Shown here: positions 41,814-52,990 of the stretch, piece by piece
Numbering within the stretch: the first letter of the stretch is position 1
Layout: each line of letters starts with the position of its first letter
Assembly: GCA_964036045.1 (NCBI GenBank)
Contig: OZ038382.1
Span: forward strand, 5,025,789 to 5,089,788
DNA length: 64,000 nt
Direction: 5' to 3'
DNA from: Eutreptiella sp. 'Long Island Sound 2002'
Taxonomy: Eukaryota > Euglenozoa > Euglenophyceae > Eutreptiales > Eutreptiaceae
Program-made: the position numbers and the translations under genes
Notes under the pieces: generated by a model
Database searches by the model: none
Told to the model about the DNA's origin: nothing
The model's input: only the letters and a program-made list of their open reading frames with translations

Positions 41814-42345
41814 TGTAAGTGCGGCTAGCCCCATCTGCTCAGATTTTCAGACATTCTGCCCAGATTGGCTACATTTTGGTCATTTTCTTTGCTTCGGCGG
41901 AATTGCCGCCTCGCAGCTCAGTCACAGGATATTTCCTATATATTTCTGATATGCCGGATTTGATTCCGCGGTCCATTTCCCGTAAATCCGCCGCGTTCCG
42001 CTATTTTAGCTGGAATCGCCATTTGCCGCTGACGCGCGCTCGCGGGCCAGATCGGCCAAACATTTTTACATAAATGGATTATTTAAATTCTTTCAGACAG
42101 TTTTGGACACTCAGATGTATTTAGAATAATTCCCCTCAATTTTCTTCATAGACTGGGATTTTCTGCCGGACCACAATCAGCATGGACCTTGCTTCTGTTG
42201 TCGCTGCTCTCGCCTCCGTTGGTGTCCGAGTGTCTGGTTCTACCCCCAATAACAACATCCAGGGAGACTCCTCGCGTGCCTGCCCCACTGGTCTTGCCGG
42301 CCCCGAGCCCTCCGGCACCCACAACGACCCAGGGCAGCACTTTCA
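41814..42345 (+). repeat. 3' LTR of C (532 bp)
   Basis: It reads the same as the 5' LTR by eye and is followed by CTCAT. Its ATG at 42182 opens an 80-codon frame that leaves the LTR and runs into A2 sequence until 42424. Confidence 0.97.
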
Positions 42346-42350
42346 CTCAT

Positions 42351-44952
42351 ATCCCGTGGTGCCCAGATGGAGGCTCATATCGACGATGTATGCCTCGGTA
42401 CCAATACCCAGGAGGATCACCTAATCCTCTTGGGTGAGTTCTTTGCGGTCTGCCAGGAGAACCACACTCCACTCAAGCTTGAGAAGTGTGAGTTCATGCA
42501 GGAGACCATGCAGTACTTGGGGTTTGATGTTGGCTATGGGTGGTGGACCCCAGCGGCCTCTAAGGCCAAACCCCTGATGGATGCCAAGGTACGACACGAA
42601 GACCCCAAGAAAGGACTTCATGATGTACGCAGTTTCATTGGGGCGTGCAAATTCTATCGCCGCCACATCAAAAACTTCACCTACACCAGCGCCGTTCTGA
42701 CGGACTTGATCAAGAAGAGTACTACTTGGCGCTGGGGCCCACAAGAGCAACAAGCGTTTGACGAGCTCAAAGACAAGGTAGCCAACGCTAAGTGCTTGGG
42801 CGTGCCTAGGGCACAAGGGGAGATTATCCTGGTGACCGACGCCAGCAATGTGGGCGGTGGTGGAATGTTGTTCCAATGGCAAGCACTAGAGAAGGAGGAG
42901 TTTGACTCGGCCATTTGCCAATGGGGGACGGAAGGTCTCAACCGAGATGGAACCCTCAAGCACAGCTACCCTGACGACAAGTGGGTCCTAGTACCTCTGG
43001 GCCACTGGAACTGGAAGTGGAACCAGGCCAGGGGGAACTACTCCACCTATGAGCAGGAATTGCTCGCGGGTATGCTGGTGCTATCCTCGCAAGCACGACT
43101 ATTGGGGAGTAACCCTGTGGTCTGGCTGTGCGACCAAGAACCGGTCCGCAGTTTCCAGAAGGGCCCCCCACCTGAGAAGGCCAAGCTCCGTCGCTGGTGG
43201 ACCTACCTCAGTCAACTACGGCTGACGGTACACCATATCCAGGGAGTGAAGAACGAGTGCGCCGACTACATCAGCCGCAACAACTTCGACGCCCTGATTG
43301 TTGCCTGGTCTGAAGCGCTGGCTAAGGAGGCGTTCAGCCGTATGGACGTACACCTGGACCTGAACATGACCATGATACGCCCCCTGGATGGACTCCAACA
43401 ATCGGAGTACCTGAAGGAGTTTGGGGATATCTACAAGCGCCTGGAGAAACGCCTTGAACCCCTCCTGGTCAACCAGGACCAGTGGAAGAGGGACAAGAGC
43501 TACCTCTGGCACGAGGACCGCATCGTGGTGCCTAGTGACCGAGTCCCAGCGCTGCTGAAGTGGACCCATGAGTCCAGTGGTCATGTGGGTGCTGACCGTA
43601 CCCTGAGGCTGTTCAAGCAGTGGTTCCACACTACGTGGACTGACGACCAACTGCGGAAAACCCTCCAGCCTATCGTGGACAAGTGCCCGTGCAGGTCCTG
43701 TAAACCAGGGGATATCAGGGACAGAGGTCTCTACTTGACCCTGTCCATCCCTCACTGTGCTGACAGTGTTCTATACGTGGACTACACGGAGATGCCGAAG
43801 TTCGGGGGCTATGACTTCGCCCTCGTGGTAACCTGTGGGTTGACCAGGTTTACCAGGGTGTTCCCATGTACCAAGCACATTACCGGAGAGGAGACTATCA
43901 AGATACTCCTGGAGGAGTGGTTTTGTGTCTATGGGGCGCCCAAGGAGATCAACTCCGATGAAGACGTACGAGTACGCTCAGATACTGGCTGGTACAAGAG
44001 GGTCCTGAGATCCCTCAATGTCCAGGTGTCTACGGGGATTCCCTACTCTCACACGAGCAACCCCCTATGTGAGCGACAGATTCGTGTCCTGAAGGAGAAC
44101 GTCAGGATATGGTGCAAAACTGAACGCACCAGAGACTGGGTGAGACTACTCCCCGTCATATCCTTGATGATGAACTCCCAAGAGAGTTCAGCTACTGGCT
44201 ACTCGCCACATGAGCTATTCATGGGGCGCCCGGCATGGTTCCTACATGCCCCCTATCCAGAGGACACCCATTCTTCTGTGGGTGAATGGGTCCAAGAGCA
44301 ACAAGCGAAGGTGGACAAGGCCAAGGCTATGCTCCAGAGAGTGAGGGAGCGTCAGTGGAACAAGAAGAACAAGCACCGTGTACCGGCCACCTACCAAGAG
44401 GGGGACTGGGTGCTGGTGCACCACAGTCGACTACCCGCCTGGCCACGCTCTACCAGCGATGACCCATACTTCGGGCCGTACAAGATCCTATCTGTGGATG
44501 GTCACCGTATCACGGTGCGGTGTTCTCCCCGTCTAGGGGGGACCCTGGTGTGCGCTGCTCAACACCTGAAGCGCTACCATGATCCTGAAGACCTCTGTGG
44601 GGAGGAGTCGGAGCTGAACGACGAGGAAATCGCCGCTCTGGACCTACAAGGGGCTGCCAGCCCTATGGAAGTTGAAGGTGAACTCCCCGACATGAACGCC
44701 GAGGAGATGGCTAAGGAGGGCTTCTACCTGGTGAAGTCTGTCCTACGCCACCGCTATCGCAAGGGTTGGCGCTTCCTTACCCTCTGGGAAGGGTTTGGAG
44801 TCGAAGAGGCCACCTGGGAGCCCTTCTCTGCATTTGTTCTACCTGAGGGACGCCTAAACTCAGTTCTGGTTGACTACTTGTCCCAGAACAACCTTGGTGA
44901 GTTGCTGAGGCTCGCTGAGACGCTTGCCTCCAAGACTAAAGCTAGGGACTGA
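42351..44952 (+). pseudogene. pol: C-terminal reverse transcriptase, RNase H, integrase and chromodomain of A2
   Basis: This continues the A2 pol frame after C. It starts just before the catalytic HIDD box (42376-42387), a variant of YxDD. RNase H follows (TDASNVGGGG, YEQELLAG, CDQEP, NECADYISR). The integrase has an H-x5-H / C-P-C-R-S-C zinc site (43560-43700) and the core Asp in YVDYTEM, Asp in NSDEDVRVRSD and Glu in NPLCERQIRVLKE. The chromodomain is near 44720-44890 (YLVKSVLRHRYRKGWRFL, ATWEPFSAF). It ends TGA 44950-44952. The frame is open throughout; only the C insertion disables it here. Confidence 0.9.
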
Positions 44953-47213
44953 ACCTTACCCTTACCTGCCAAAGCGTATGTGTGAGTGTGCTATTCCTAA
45001 GGTCCTGAGAGCAAGCCGCAGAAGTGGTGTCCTAATTATACCCAAGTCTGCGCCCTTGCTAAACCTGGAGGGTTGGCTTATTGATGCCACGGGGTACGCC
45101 CCGGGTCTCCCCTCCCCTATGCGCCCAATTTCTGTGCTGGCGCAAAACCTTGGGGGAATACCCAGCGTGCTAATCCAGGTATTGTTTTCCCTACCTATCT
45201 GTCTACTACAGGGAGGGGTGGCCAAAAGCTATGAAGGCATGAAAACGCCGTTTTGCTATGTGGCCAAAACACTGACCTAACCACTGCCACAGCCCACCAA
45301 CCCTGCTAAAATTGCAGGAAAAGGGTGGGACAGTGACACACGCACTACAGGTCCTACACACCCTACAGTGGCACCATCCTGGTGGGCGAGCACTGGGGCA
45401 ACTGGCTCAAGCCCCCACTCAGGACTACCACTCCTACACGCACACTCTACTGGGCGTTGCGAAGTCAAAGGTGTCGTGGGTCCTAGCGACCCTCCTGTGA
45501 AATGACAAGAGAACACAGCGCTGCTAAGCAACTGTGGCCTCACAGGGGACGCCACAACGCGTTTCCCCTGCTAGGGCTTGGAGGGAAGGAGTGCTCTCGT
45601 GTGCAAGGCGCAGATGTCGATGAAGTCGGACTCCCTGCTCTGCCACAGGCGGAGCGGAGTTACTTGTTTGTGTGATCTGCGCCCTTGTTTAGCAGGGCAT
45701 AAAAAAAAGGCTGCTGCACCAATCACCCTACCTGCCCACCTGTAAAACAAAGGCAAATGAAAGGGCGTTTGCGGCGGAGGAACCAAGCCACACTCCAGGT
45801 ATTATACCCTTCTCAGTGTGACCTATAATACACTGTCCGCAAACACGCTGGAGGACCAGCTACCCCTGTCAAGCAAGCAAGCTTTAAGGGACTCCTCAGG
45901 TTCTCTTAAAGAACGTACCGAGGAGCCTCTGGGTAGCCTAAACAAGGTTTACCCTGCGCACTTCGCGTGGCCTACCCTTTAATGCGTGTGTGCATGCACG
46001 AGTATGCACGTGATCTTGGGCAAACCTGCCCATCTGCGCGTCAATCCCGAACTCCACCAGGGGGTGGCCCCGCCTGGGCGTACCTACCTTACCTACCGCT
46101 GGGAAGTGAAGCAATGTGAGAGGAAAAGAGGGGCGCACGCGAAGAACGTTGCAATGCACTTGTGTGTATGTGTAATCACCCTGATCTGACCGCTAATCAT
46201 CTGCAATCTTTCTAATCAATCCCTCTATCGCGTCCTATCGTTGTTAGCGCTGCTACAAGGCTCGTTCACGGAGACACGAGACGAGCAATGTGTATGTGGC
46301 ATACGAGACGAGCATACCTGTAGTTTATACCTGATTCGTTGAAGTCTTTTCGATTGATTCTTGAATTCTTGAATTTTTGAAGCTTCTATTAGTGTGGGTG
46401 GAATCTGTATGTTCATTTATTAATGTGTGTCTCGTCATTTTCAGGACTACGTGAGACATACGTTTATAATTCCATTATTTCTCCATTTTCCGGCGCTTCG
46501 CTAGGAGCCGCTCCTGCGCGCCGCCATTTTATGCGTATGAATTTCTGGATTTAAAAAATCCAGAGATGACTATAATTTCTATAAAAATGAGCTTCTGATG
46601 CACAATTGGATTCTGCCCAGGTGTGTCGTTTCAGAAAAATTCTAGGCCGTCATTTGCAGATTTTGGTGTCGTCGCTTCGTTTTTGCGTGGATTCGTCCAT
46701 ATTTCTCCCATTCCTGCCTCTGCAGATACCCACGCGCAGCCTCGCTGAGTAGGCCGTGTTCGGGCCGAAACGCAGGTGCCTGGAGAGACTGAGCAGAACC
46801 AAGACCCCACCAAGGGGCAAATTTAATTTTTCCGAGACTCCCTTCGCCCTAAGACAGGTCACAGGTCGCCACCAGGTCTACGAGAACCCATGCGAGTGTG
46901 TATATTGTGTCTTGCGTTTGGGTTGTGTCGACGCTGCGTCTTGGAGGGAGGGATGCATATGCACATGTTTGGCATGCTCCCATACTAACCCAACCAAGCC
47001 ACAGGAGCCCCGGCAGCGCCATGAGCGCTTAGTCTTCTGTAGGATATGTTACATACAAAGCAGCAAAAGAGCGCCAGCCATGGTGAGCGCCCATTTTTCA
47101 GTGTGAGGGAAACTGTAGGTATTTTAAAGTAGATGTGGAAACCAAGGAAAGGCCAAGAAAAATTCCCTTTTTCCTAAAATGCGACAGTGGTGGCCACCAC
47201 AGCACAAGGGGGG
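44953..47213 (+). other. 3' non-coding region and polypurine tract of A2
   Basis: About 2.3 kb after pol without a supported ORF. It ends in CACAAGGGGGG (47203-47213), the polypurine tract directly before the 3' LTR. Its length is large for a Ty3/gypsy 3' region; I see no captured gene. Confidence 0.65.
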
Positions 47214-48010
47214 AGTAAGAAAAAGTGCTTTTCCATTACTTTGAGGCATACTCTAGTTGTATTAGAGATGCACTGAGCATCCATGCATTTTTATCTTAGT
47301 ATTGGTCCAACCAAAAGTGGTGAGAACACATTTTGACCTACGGAACCAAACACCCAATCAGGATATTGAGTGGACCCCTTAATCCCCTTTCAATGTGAAG
47401 TAAAACATCTTTTCCTGAGTTGACTGAGCACTGACGTACCTAAGGTAGAGCCTATGAATTTATCTATGTTTTTCCATGAATTCTTAGCTATCCTAGTGGT
47501 ATGCACCCTAGGGGGCTGGGCACCTCTTTTTGAGAGGTCCTGGGTTCCATTCCTGGTCAGCCTAGCTAAGTAGGAAGATCCCATGTGACATGGCAGTGAC
47601 CTCATCGCCACATGCCCTGCCACCTCAGCACATATGGGACCCAAAACAAAGAGTGCACATCTCCTGAGACGGCACTATGGAGAGAGAGTGATCCTGGGGC
47701 AGTTTTCTAACTCTTTTCCAAAAACATTTCAGCTATCTTTGTGAATATGCATTCATTTGTGACCTGAGTTGCAGTTTCTGTGAATATCCAATCATCTTAC
47801 ACTGTTTACACTGCAGCCCTTCATGCTTTGATCCTGAATCCTCTTCTCTTTGCATACTATTGGCTTGGGCTATCCTGGACTGACTTGGAGTGACTGTATT
47901 TCATCAAAACAAAGCTTTTCATCTCCAAAAGCAAGCAGCAGGAAACCCTACACCAACAGCAAGCAGCAGGAGAGGCAAAACACAGTGCTGAAAAAACTAT
48001 AAACTTTTCT
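47214..48010 (+). repeat. 3' LTR of A2
   Basis: 797 bp, AGTAAG to CTTTTCT, followed by the target duplication TGCCC (48011-48015). It differs from the 5' LTR at about 14 positions by eye. It contains the tRNA-like segment at 47483-47570 with one change in its T-loop-like part (TTCCATT). Confidence 0.95.
47483..47570 (+). other. tRNA-like cloverleaf segment in LTR (copy 3)
   Basis: Same layout as 26121-26208: perfect 7-bp closing arm, three internal arms kept, one base change in the TTCAATT loop. Confidence 0.5.
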
Positions 48011-49157
48011 TGCCCCATGAAAATGGGAGTGCACTCATGGATCTCTTTGCCAAACATACCATGAGCAATACATACGCGGTAGACTTAGTCTAGCGCTTTG
48101 AATTCCACAATTGGGACATGGGCAAAGCCCTTGTCACGTGTGGCTCCCCATCTCTTCGGCCACACGAAGATATATAACATGGGCGTGAGCATATCAAGAC
48201 ATATACCATGCATATAACACATACCCTCAAAATGTGGCTCCCACCATGATATGCCATGTCCCTCCATTGACATAACTTCACGTTAAAAATACGTGGGAAC
48301 CCAAGGAAAGTATCTATGCAACCCCAACACTCATGCGGTACACTCGAAAGTCGCATTAAAATATTCGGTTGCACGGTCCAAGAGTTATATATCACTTTAT
48401 ACCCTCTTGACCATTATTCCTTGCTACACCGGGCATGTGTACACACCAAAGGCGTTTGATGCCTCCTAAATTAACTTGAGACCAAGGCGCTTGCAACGCA
48501 ACCTTCCTTATTCTCTTTCCTCACACTCGCTCGTAGATATGGCCCTTCAAAGTGGTCCCACGATTTACTTTTGTTTCCCTTATATCTCCAAGTCAAATGG
48601 GTGGCAAGTATAAGGGAAACCTGATTCGGGCATAGGGAAAAGAGTATGACCACTCGAAGAAGACCAAATCAAGTGCGGCGATGTCGAAGTCCAAAATCCG
48701 ATTTCGACATCGCGAAAAATTCAGATTAAAATTTCGAGTGCTTATTTAGAAAACTGCGGAAGCAACGAACCCTTTACTGATGAAATCTGACCCTTCATCG
48801 GAGTTTCCGCCAAAATATCTGTAAATAACAGTTAACCAATCGGTTAACGCAAAATCGCGAGCCAACTGACGGTCGCCGATACATTGACCATCAGAACGAA
48901 AGGCTGAAAAATTACGGAAACATCATGATAATAAAACCCTGTTGATTCCTGATATTCTGATATATAAATCTCCGCTGGCGGCGCCTCGGTACTGAATATG
49001 GCCGCTCATAGCCGGAATGGCCAAACCTATCACACTATCACATCGGGTTAGATCAGGTGGATGGGATAGTATGATATCAGCCAATGGCGGCTTGCCGGCA
49101 CATAGATACACACCCCAAGTGACCCCAAGATGGCCACGGGGGTCCGAACCGGCTTCA
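48011..49157 (-). mobile_element. Element D2: start half of its 3' LTR
   Basis: Reverse complement of the first half of the D LTR (compare 50714-51860). It starts, on the minus strand, TGAAGCCGG at 49157 and runs to the TGCCC insertion site of A2, beyond which it continues at 25851. A purine tract GAGAAGGGGGG lies just upstream on the minus strand, as in D1. Confidence 0.92.
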
Positions 49158-49551
49158 CCCCCCTTCTCAGAGCGTTGTTACCGCTCGGAAGTCATTGAAG
49201 AGAGGACGGGAGGACCCCAATGGGCTCCAACCCCCCCCTCCATGTCCCAAGGACACATGGAGGCCCCACACACGTCGTAGGCGTCCCCCATGCCCCAAGG
49301 GAGGGGTGAGGACACTGAAAATCGGTGCCCTACGCCATATCCGGTCTCCTCTTGATCTACAACATGGACCAAGGGGATCAAACATAGAAAAACGTCGTCG
49401 GTCGACCTAAATAAGTATACCACAATGAAATATATACGTGGAGATCGAGCGAAGGGGGTATATGGCCAATCAAGGCCGAAAAATCCCCGGATGAACGCCC
49501 TCACCCGTCTCCCGAAGCACAGAAACCAACAAAATGCCAAGGGGGGATCCA
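49158..49551 (-). other. 3' non-coding region of D2
   Basis: Matches 61169-61562 of D1 in inverted orientation, including the polypurine tract. No ORF of its own. Confidence 0.85.
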
Positions 49552-50713
49552 TTACGGTGCTACAGCAGCAACCAAATGGACCAACACGTCCTTGACATCC
49601 AAAGAAATACCCTTTTTCTTTAGGTAGTCCATCCAGACCGTGGTATACCTCGGCACGAAGCTGCTCGGAGGTTCCCACGAATCCCTGGATGCGGCGAATC
49701 CCTTCCAACGGACTTTATAAAGCCTACCCCCAGGCGTCCCCGGGTCCGGCTTGTCCGCCAGGATTCTCTCGGCGGTGAAGTCGTCGTCCTCACCCTCGTC
49801 GTCCGAGTCCACATCGCCGGCCGTGAACTCGAAGGTGACGGGACGTCCGCTGGGGTCTGGTGCTCGGGGACGAAGCTGGGTATGGTCGCGGTCCAGGATC
49901 TTGTTATCCCCCACACGAACCGCATACACATCCTGTCCGACCTTCCGCACGATCACCCCCGGCACATACCAAAATGCCTGCCGATGCCTGGACAGGACAT
50001 CCTTGTGGTGCCGCTCCACCCACACGGTGTCTTGGAGAGCATACTTCTGGACCTTCCCTTGCTTGAAGTACTTGGCCCTCTTGTCATGCTCGTCCTGAAG
50101 TGCCTTGCACACCTTGGCCGCCGTGTCGTCCGCCTCAGCCATCATGGCATTCGCATCCCGGGCCACTTTGCCATGGTTCATCCACGGGAGAGTGCGTGAC
50201 ACTCGATCCCGTAGGAACAGGATGCGATGGGGCGACAGTCCAGTGGGTCCCGGAAGGTCATGGTACGCCTGGAGTACTCTCCACAGCGAATTATACCAGT
50301 TCTGGCCCGGCTCGTCGATCTGCAGCTGGCAGAATTTCTCGAACATCTGCCGTCCGGCAACCTCAGTACGGCCATTCGACCGGCTGTGGTACGCCACAGT
50401 CTTGGCATGCCGAATCCCCATGTGCTTGCACATCGTTTTGAACCACGTCCCCACGAATTGACTGCCCCGATCGCTGCAGATGACAGCTGGGACATCAAAA
50501 ATCGTCAGCCAATGCCTGATCATGGCATTAGCGACGGTCTTGGCCTGCAGCCCCACTCCATGCTTGTCCTTCTTGTCCTTCTTCTTGGACTTCTTGCCCG
50601 GGACCGCCACGATATACCCGCTGTGCCTGTCCACCGCCAGGATGACACAGTCGTATGTCTCTCCTTCCACGGTGACCTCCGGCATGGCGAACACATCCAT
50701 GGCCACGGACCGC
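49552..50713 (-). pseudogene. pol: Integrase core and chromodomain of D2, N-terminal part missing
   Basis: This is an open minus-strand frame from the D1 border to its stop, about 386 codons. It starts just before the first catalytic Asp (AMDVFAMPE), keeps CSDRGSQF and the Glu region NGRTEVAGRQ, a lysine-rich insertion (KKSKKKDKKDK) and the chromodomain (AERILADK, VRWKGFAASRDSWEP). It is nearly identical to D1. It is broken only because D1 inserted at 50713/50714. The rest of D2 should lie right of the window. Confidence 0.88.
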
Positions 50714-51159
50714 TGAAGCCGGTTCGGACCCCCGTGGCCATCTTGGGGTCACTTGGGGTGTGTATCTATGTGCCGGCAAGCCGCCATTGGCTGATATCAT
50801 ACTCTCCCATCCACCTGGACTAACCCGATGTGATAGTGTGATAGGTTTGGCCATTCCGGCTATGAGCGGCCATATTCAGAACCGAGGCACCGCCAGCGGA
50901 GATTTATATAGCAGAATATCAGGAATCAACAGGGTTTTATTATCATAATGTTTCCGTAATTTTTCAGCCTTTCGTTCTGATGGTCAATGTATCGGCGACT
51001 GTCAGTTGGCTCGCGATTTTGCGTTAACCGATTGGTCAACTGTTATTTCCAGATATTTTGGCGGAAACGTTTCTGAAGGGTCAGATTTCATCTGTAAAGG
51101 GTTCGTTGCTTCCGCAATTTTCTAAATAAGCACTCGAAAATTTTATCGGAATTTTTCGT

Positions 51160-51191
51160 GATGTCGAAATCGGATTTTCGACTTCGACATC
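51160..51191 (+). repeat. Hairpin in the D LTR
   Basis: GATGTCGAA (51160-51168) and TTCGACATC (51183-51191) are perfect complements. The same arms occur in the 3' LTR near 62380-62412, and most of the motif is present in D2. Role unknown. Confidence 0.6.
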
Positions 51192-52043
51192 GCCGCACTT
51201 GATTTGGACTTCTTCGAGTGGTCATACTCCTTCCCCTATGCCCGAATCAGGTTTCCCTTATACTTGCCACCCATTTGACTTGGAGATATAAGGGAAACAA
51301 AATCGAATCGTGGGATCACTTGGAAGAGCCATATCTACGCGCGAGTGTGAGGAATGAGAATAAGGAAGGTTGGGTTGGAACTGCCTTGGTCTCAACTTAA
51401 TTTAGGAAGCATCAAACGCCTTTGGTGCGCACACATGCCCGGTGTAGCAAGGGAAAAGGGTCAAGAAGGTATAAAGTGATATATAACTCTTGGACCGTGC
51501 AACCGAATATTTTAATGCGACTTTCGAGTGTGCCGCATGGGTGTTGGGGTTGCATAGCAACTTTCCTTGGGTTCCTACGTATTTTTAACGTGAAGTTATG
51601 TCAATGGAGGGACATGGCATATCATGGTGGGAGCCACATTTTGAGGGTATTTGTTATATGCATGGTATATGTTTCATATGCTCACGCCCATGTTATATAT
51701 CTTCGTGTGGCCGAAGAGATGGGGAGCCATACGTGACAAGGGCTTTGCCCATGTCCCAATTGTGGAATTCAAAGCGCTAGACCAAGTCTACCGCGTATGT
51801 ATTGCTCATGGTATGTTTGACAAAGAGATCCATGGGTGCACTCCCATTTTCATGGGGCATGTAGATATTAGTGGCGAAGGTATCTCCATGCGCCCGATTG
51901 GGGATCCAAGTGGGGGAATTGTTCGCAAATGGTTCCAATCATTTGTGTATTGAACCATGAGCGGATATCATGGGTGAGCATAGAGATATACTATCATGAC
52001 AACTTTGTATTTGGTCATATTTTCATGTTTTTGACCTCAATTT

Positions 52044-52376
52044 TTGCTCATTTTTGCGTTTTGTGTACTCACCTGGTCAGCTTACAGCAAGAAGCCTATG
52101 GAGAGTCGAACCATGGTATGTTGTTCATATGTTGGCATATGCTTTGGAGTTGAACACCACCATATGCCGGATCGTGTACTCTATTTGGCTTGGCGCACGA
52201 AGGATTTCAAGAATTGGTCTCAAGATCATGGGCTGACTTGGGCAGTGCGTGGCGCCCATATCCAAAAGGGTTTTGAGGGTAAAATGGGGATGTACATGGG
52301 CATTGGCCTTTGGTCTCTATCCTCCATGAATAGTAGACTTCGATTCCATGCATGCTTGGAGCCTTCGGATAAGTAG
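52044..52376 (+). CDS. Short ORF inside the D LTR, function unknown
   Basis: A 110-codon frame sits in U3/R of the LTR and is open in all three D LTR copies (also 63266-63598 and, on the minus strand, 25327-25662). D1 and D2 versions differ by about 16 residues, many conservative (Tyr/Phe, Lys/Arg, Ala/Val). I recognise no domain. It may be a captured gene fragment or a chance frame. A CAG acceptor-like site lies near 52088. Confidence 0.25.
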   Translation: MLIFAFCVLTWSAYSKKPMESRTMVCCSYVGICFGVEHHHMPDRVLYLAWRTKDFKNWSQDHGLTWAVRGAHIQKGFEGKMGMYMGIGLWSLSSMNSRLRFHACLEPSDK

Positions 52377-52990
52377 TAACTTCAATTTTGAGCATATTTT
52401 GTGCATATGGCCAATATGGTGTGAATTGGCAGTTTTTTGACATGTTATGAGTTCAAACTCATAGGTCATTTCTCCAAGCCCATTCGACTCCAAGTCCATC
52501 CAAGGTTATGTCAGGGTAGGGCATGGTCCTGAGTGCCACTCTAGGCCATGACACGCCACCTTCCCTATTGGGCTAGGATTTAGAGGCTTGGGAGTGAACA
52601 CATTTTTGGGGTTTGTGTATTGACTTTTGACATATGGCATTTAGCCATCTTATTGGACTGGGTTCAGGGCATCATGTTGGTGAGTCAGGGGAAGGTCTTG
52701 AGTCCAGGGAATGTTGGGTCTATGGCTGTGATTGTGTAAGTTTCCATCTCTCCCCAACTTTGCTTCATATGTGTTCATATGCCAATTTCAGGGCTTTCCT
52801 CTTTGGTGCAATTCTTGTACATGCCCGCCACCGTGGGAATACCGGTGTGCTGAACGAAAGCCCGCAGCCTGATTTGGATTGTGAATTGGGTTATTGTTGG
52901 ATTTGTGGGATCTGGTTGCCATTCAGGGTTGAAGGAGGATTGTATTTTCTATTTTCTATATTTTTGGTTTTGGACCCTGGATTTTGATAA

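Larger units (their letters stand above)
31581..42345 (+). mobile_element. Ty3/gypsy element C, complete and young
   Basis: A complete 10,765-bp element. It has 532-bp LTRs at 31581-32112 and 41814-42345 (TGTAAG…TTTCA), which look identical base for base, and target duplication CTCAT at 31576-31580 and 42346-42350. A PBS follows the 5' LTR and a GGAGGGGGAG polypurine tract precedes the 3' LTR. Two long in-frame ORFs (gag, pol) are uninterrupted except for one TAG between them. It is the youngest insertion seen here and could be active. Confidence 0.97.
25852..48010 (+). mobile_element. Ty3/gypsy element A2, full length, interrupted by C
   Basis: Both LTRs are present (25852-26648 and 47214-48010, 797 bp each), flanked by the target duplication TGCCC at 25847-25851 and 48011-48015. 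Without C and one CTCAT copy it is about 11.4 kb. By eye I count about 14 mismatches between its LTRs. Coding order is gag, nucleocapsid, protease, Dam-like domain, reverse transcriptase, RNase H, integrase, chromodomain, all in one frame broken by TAG, TGA and one extra TGA. Confidence 0.95.
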
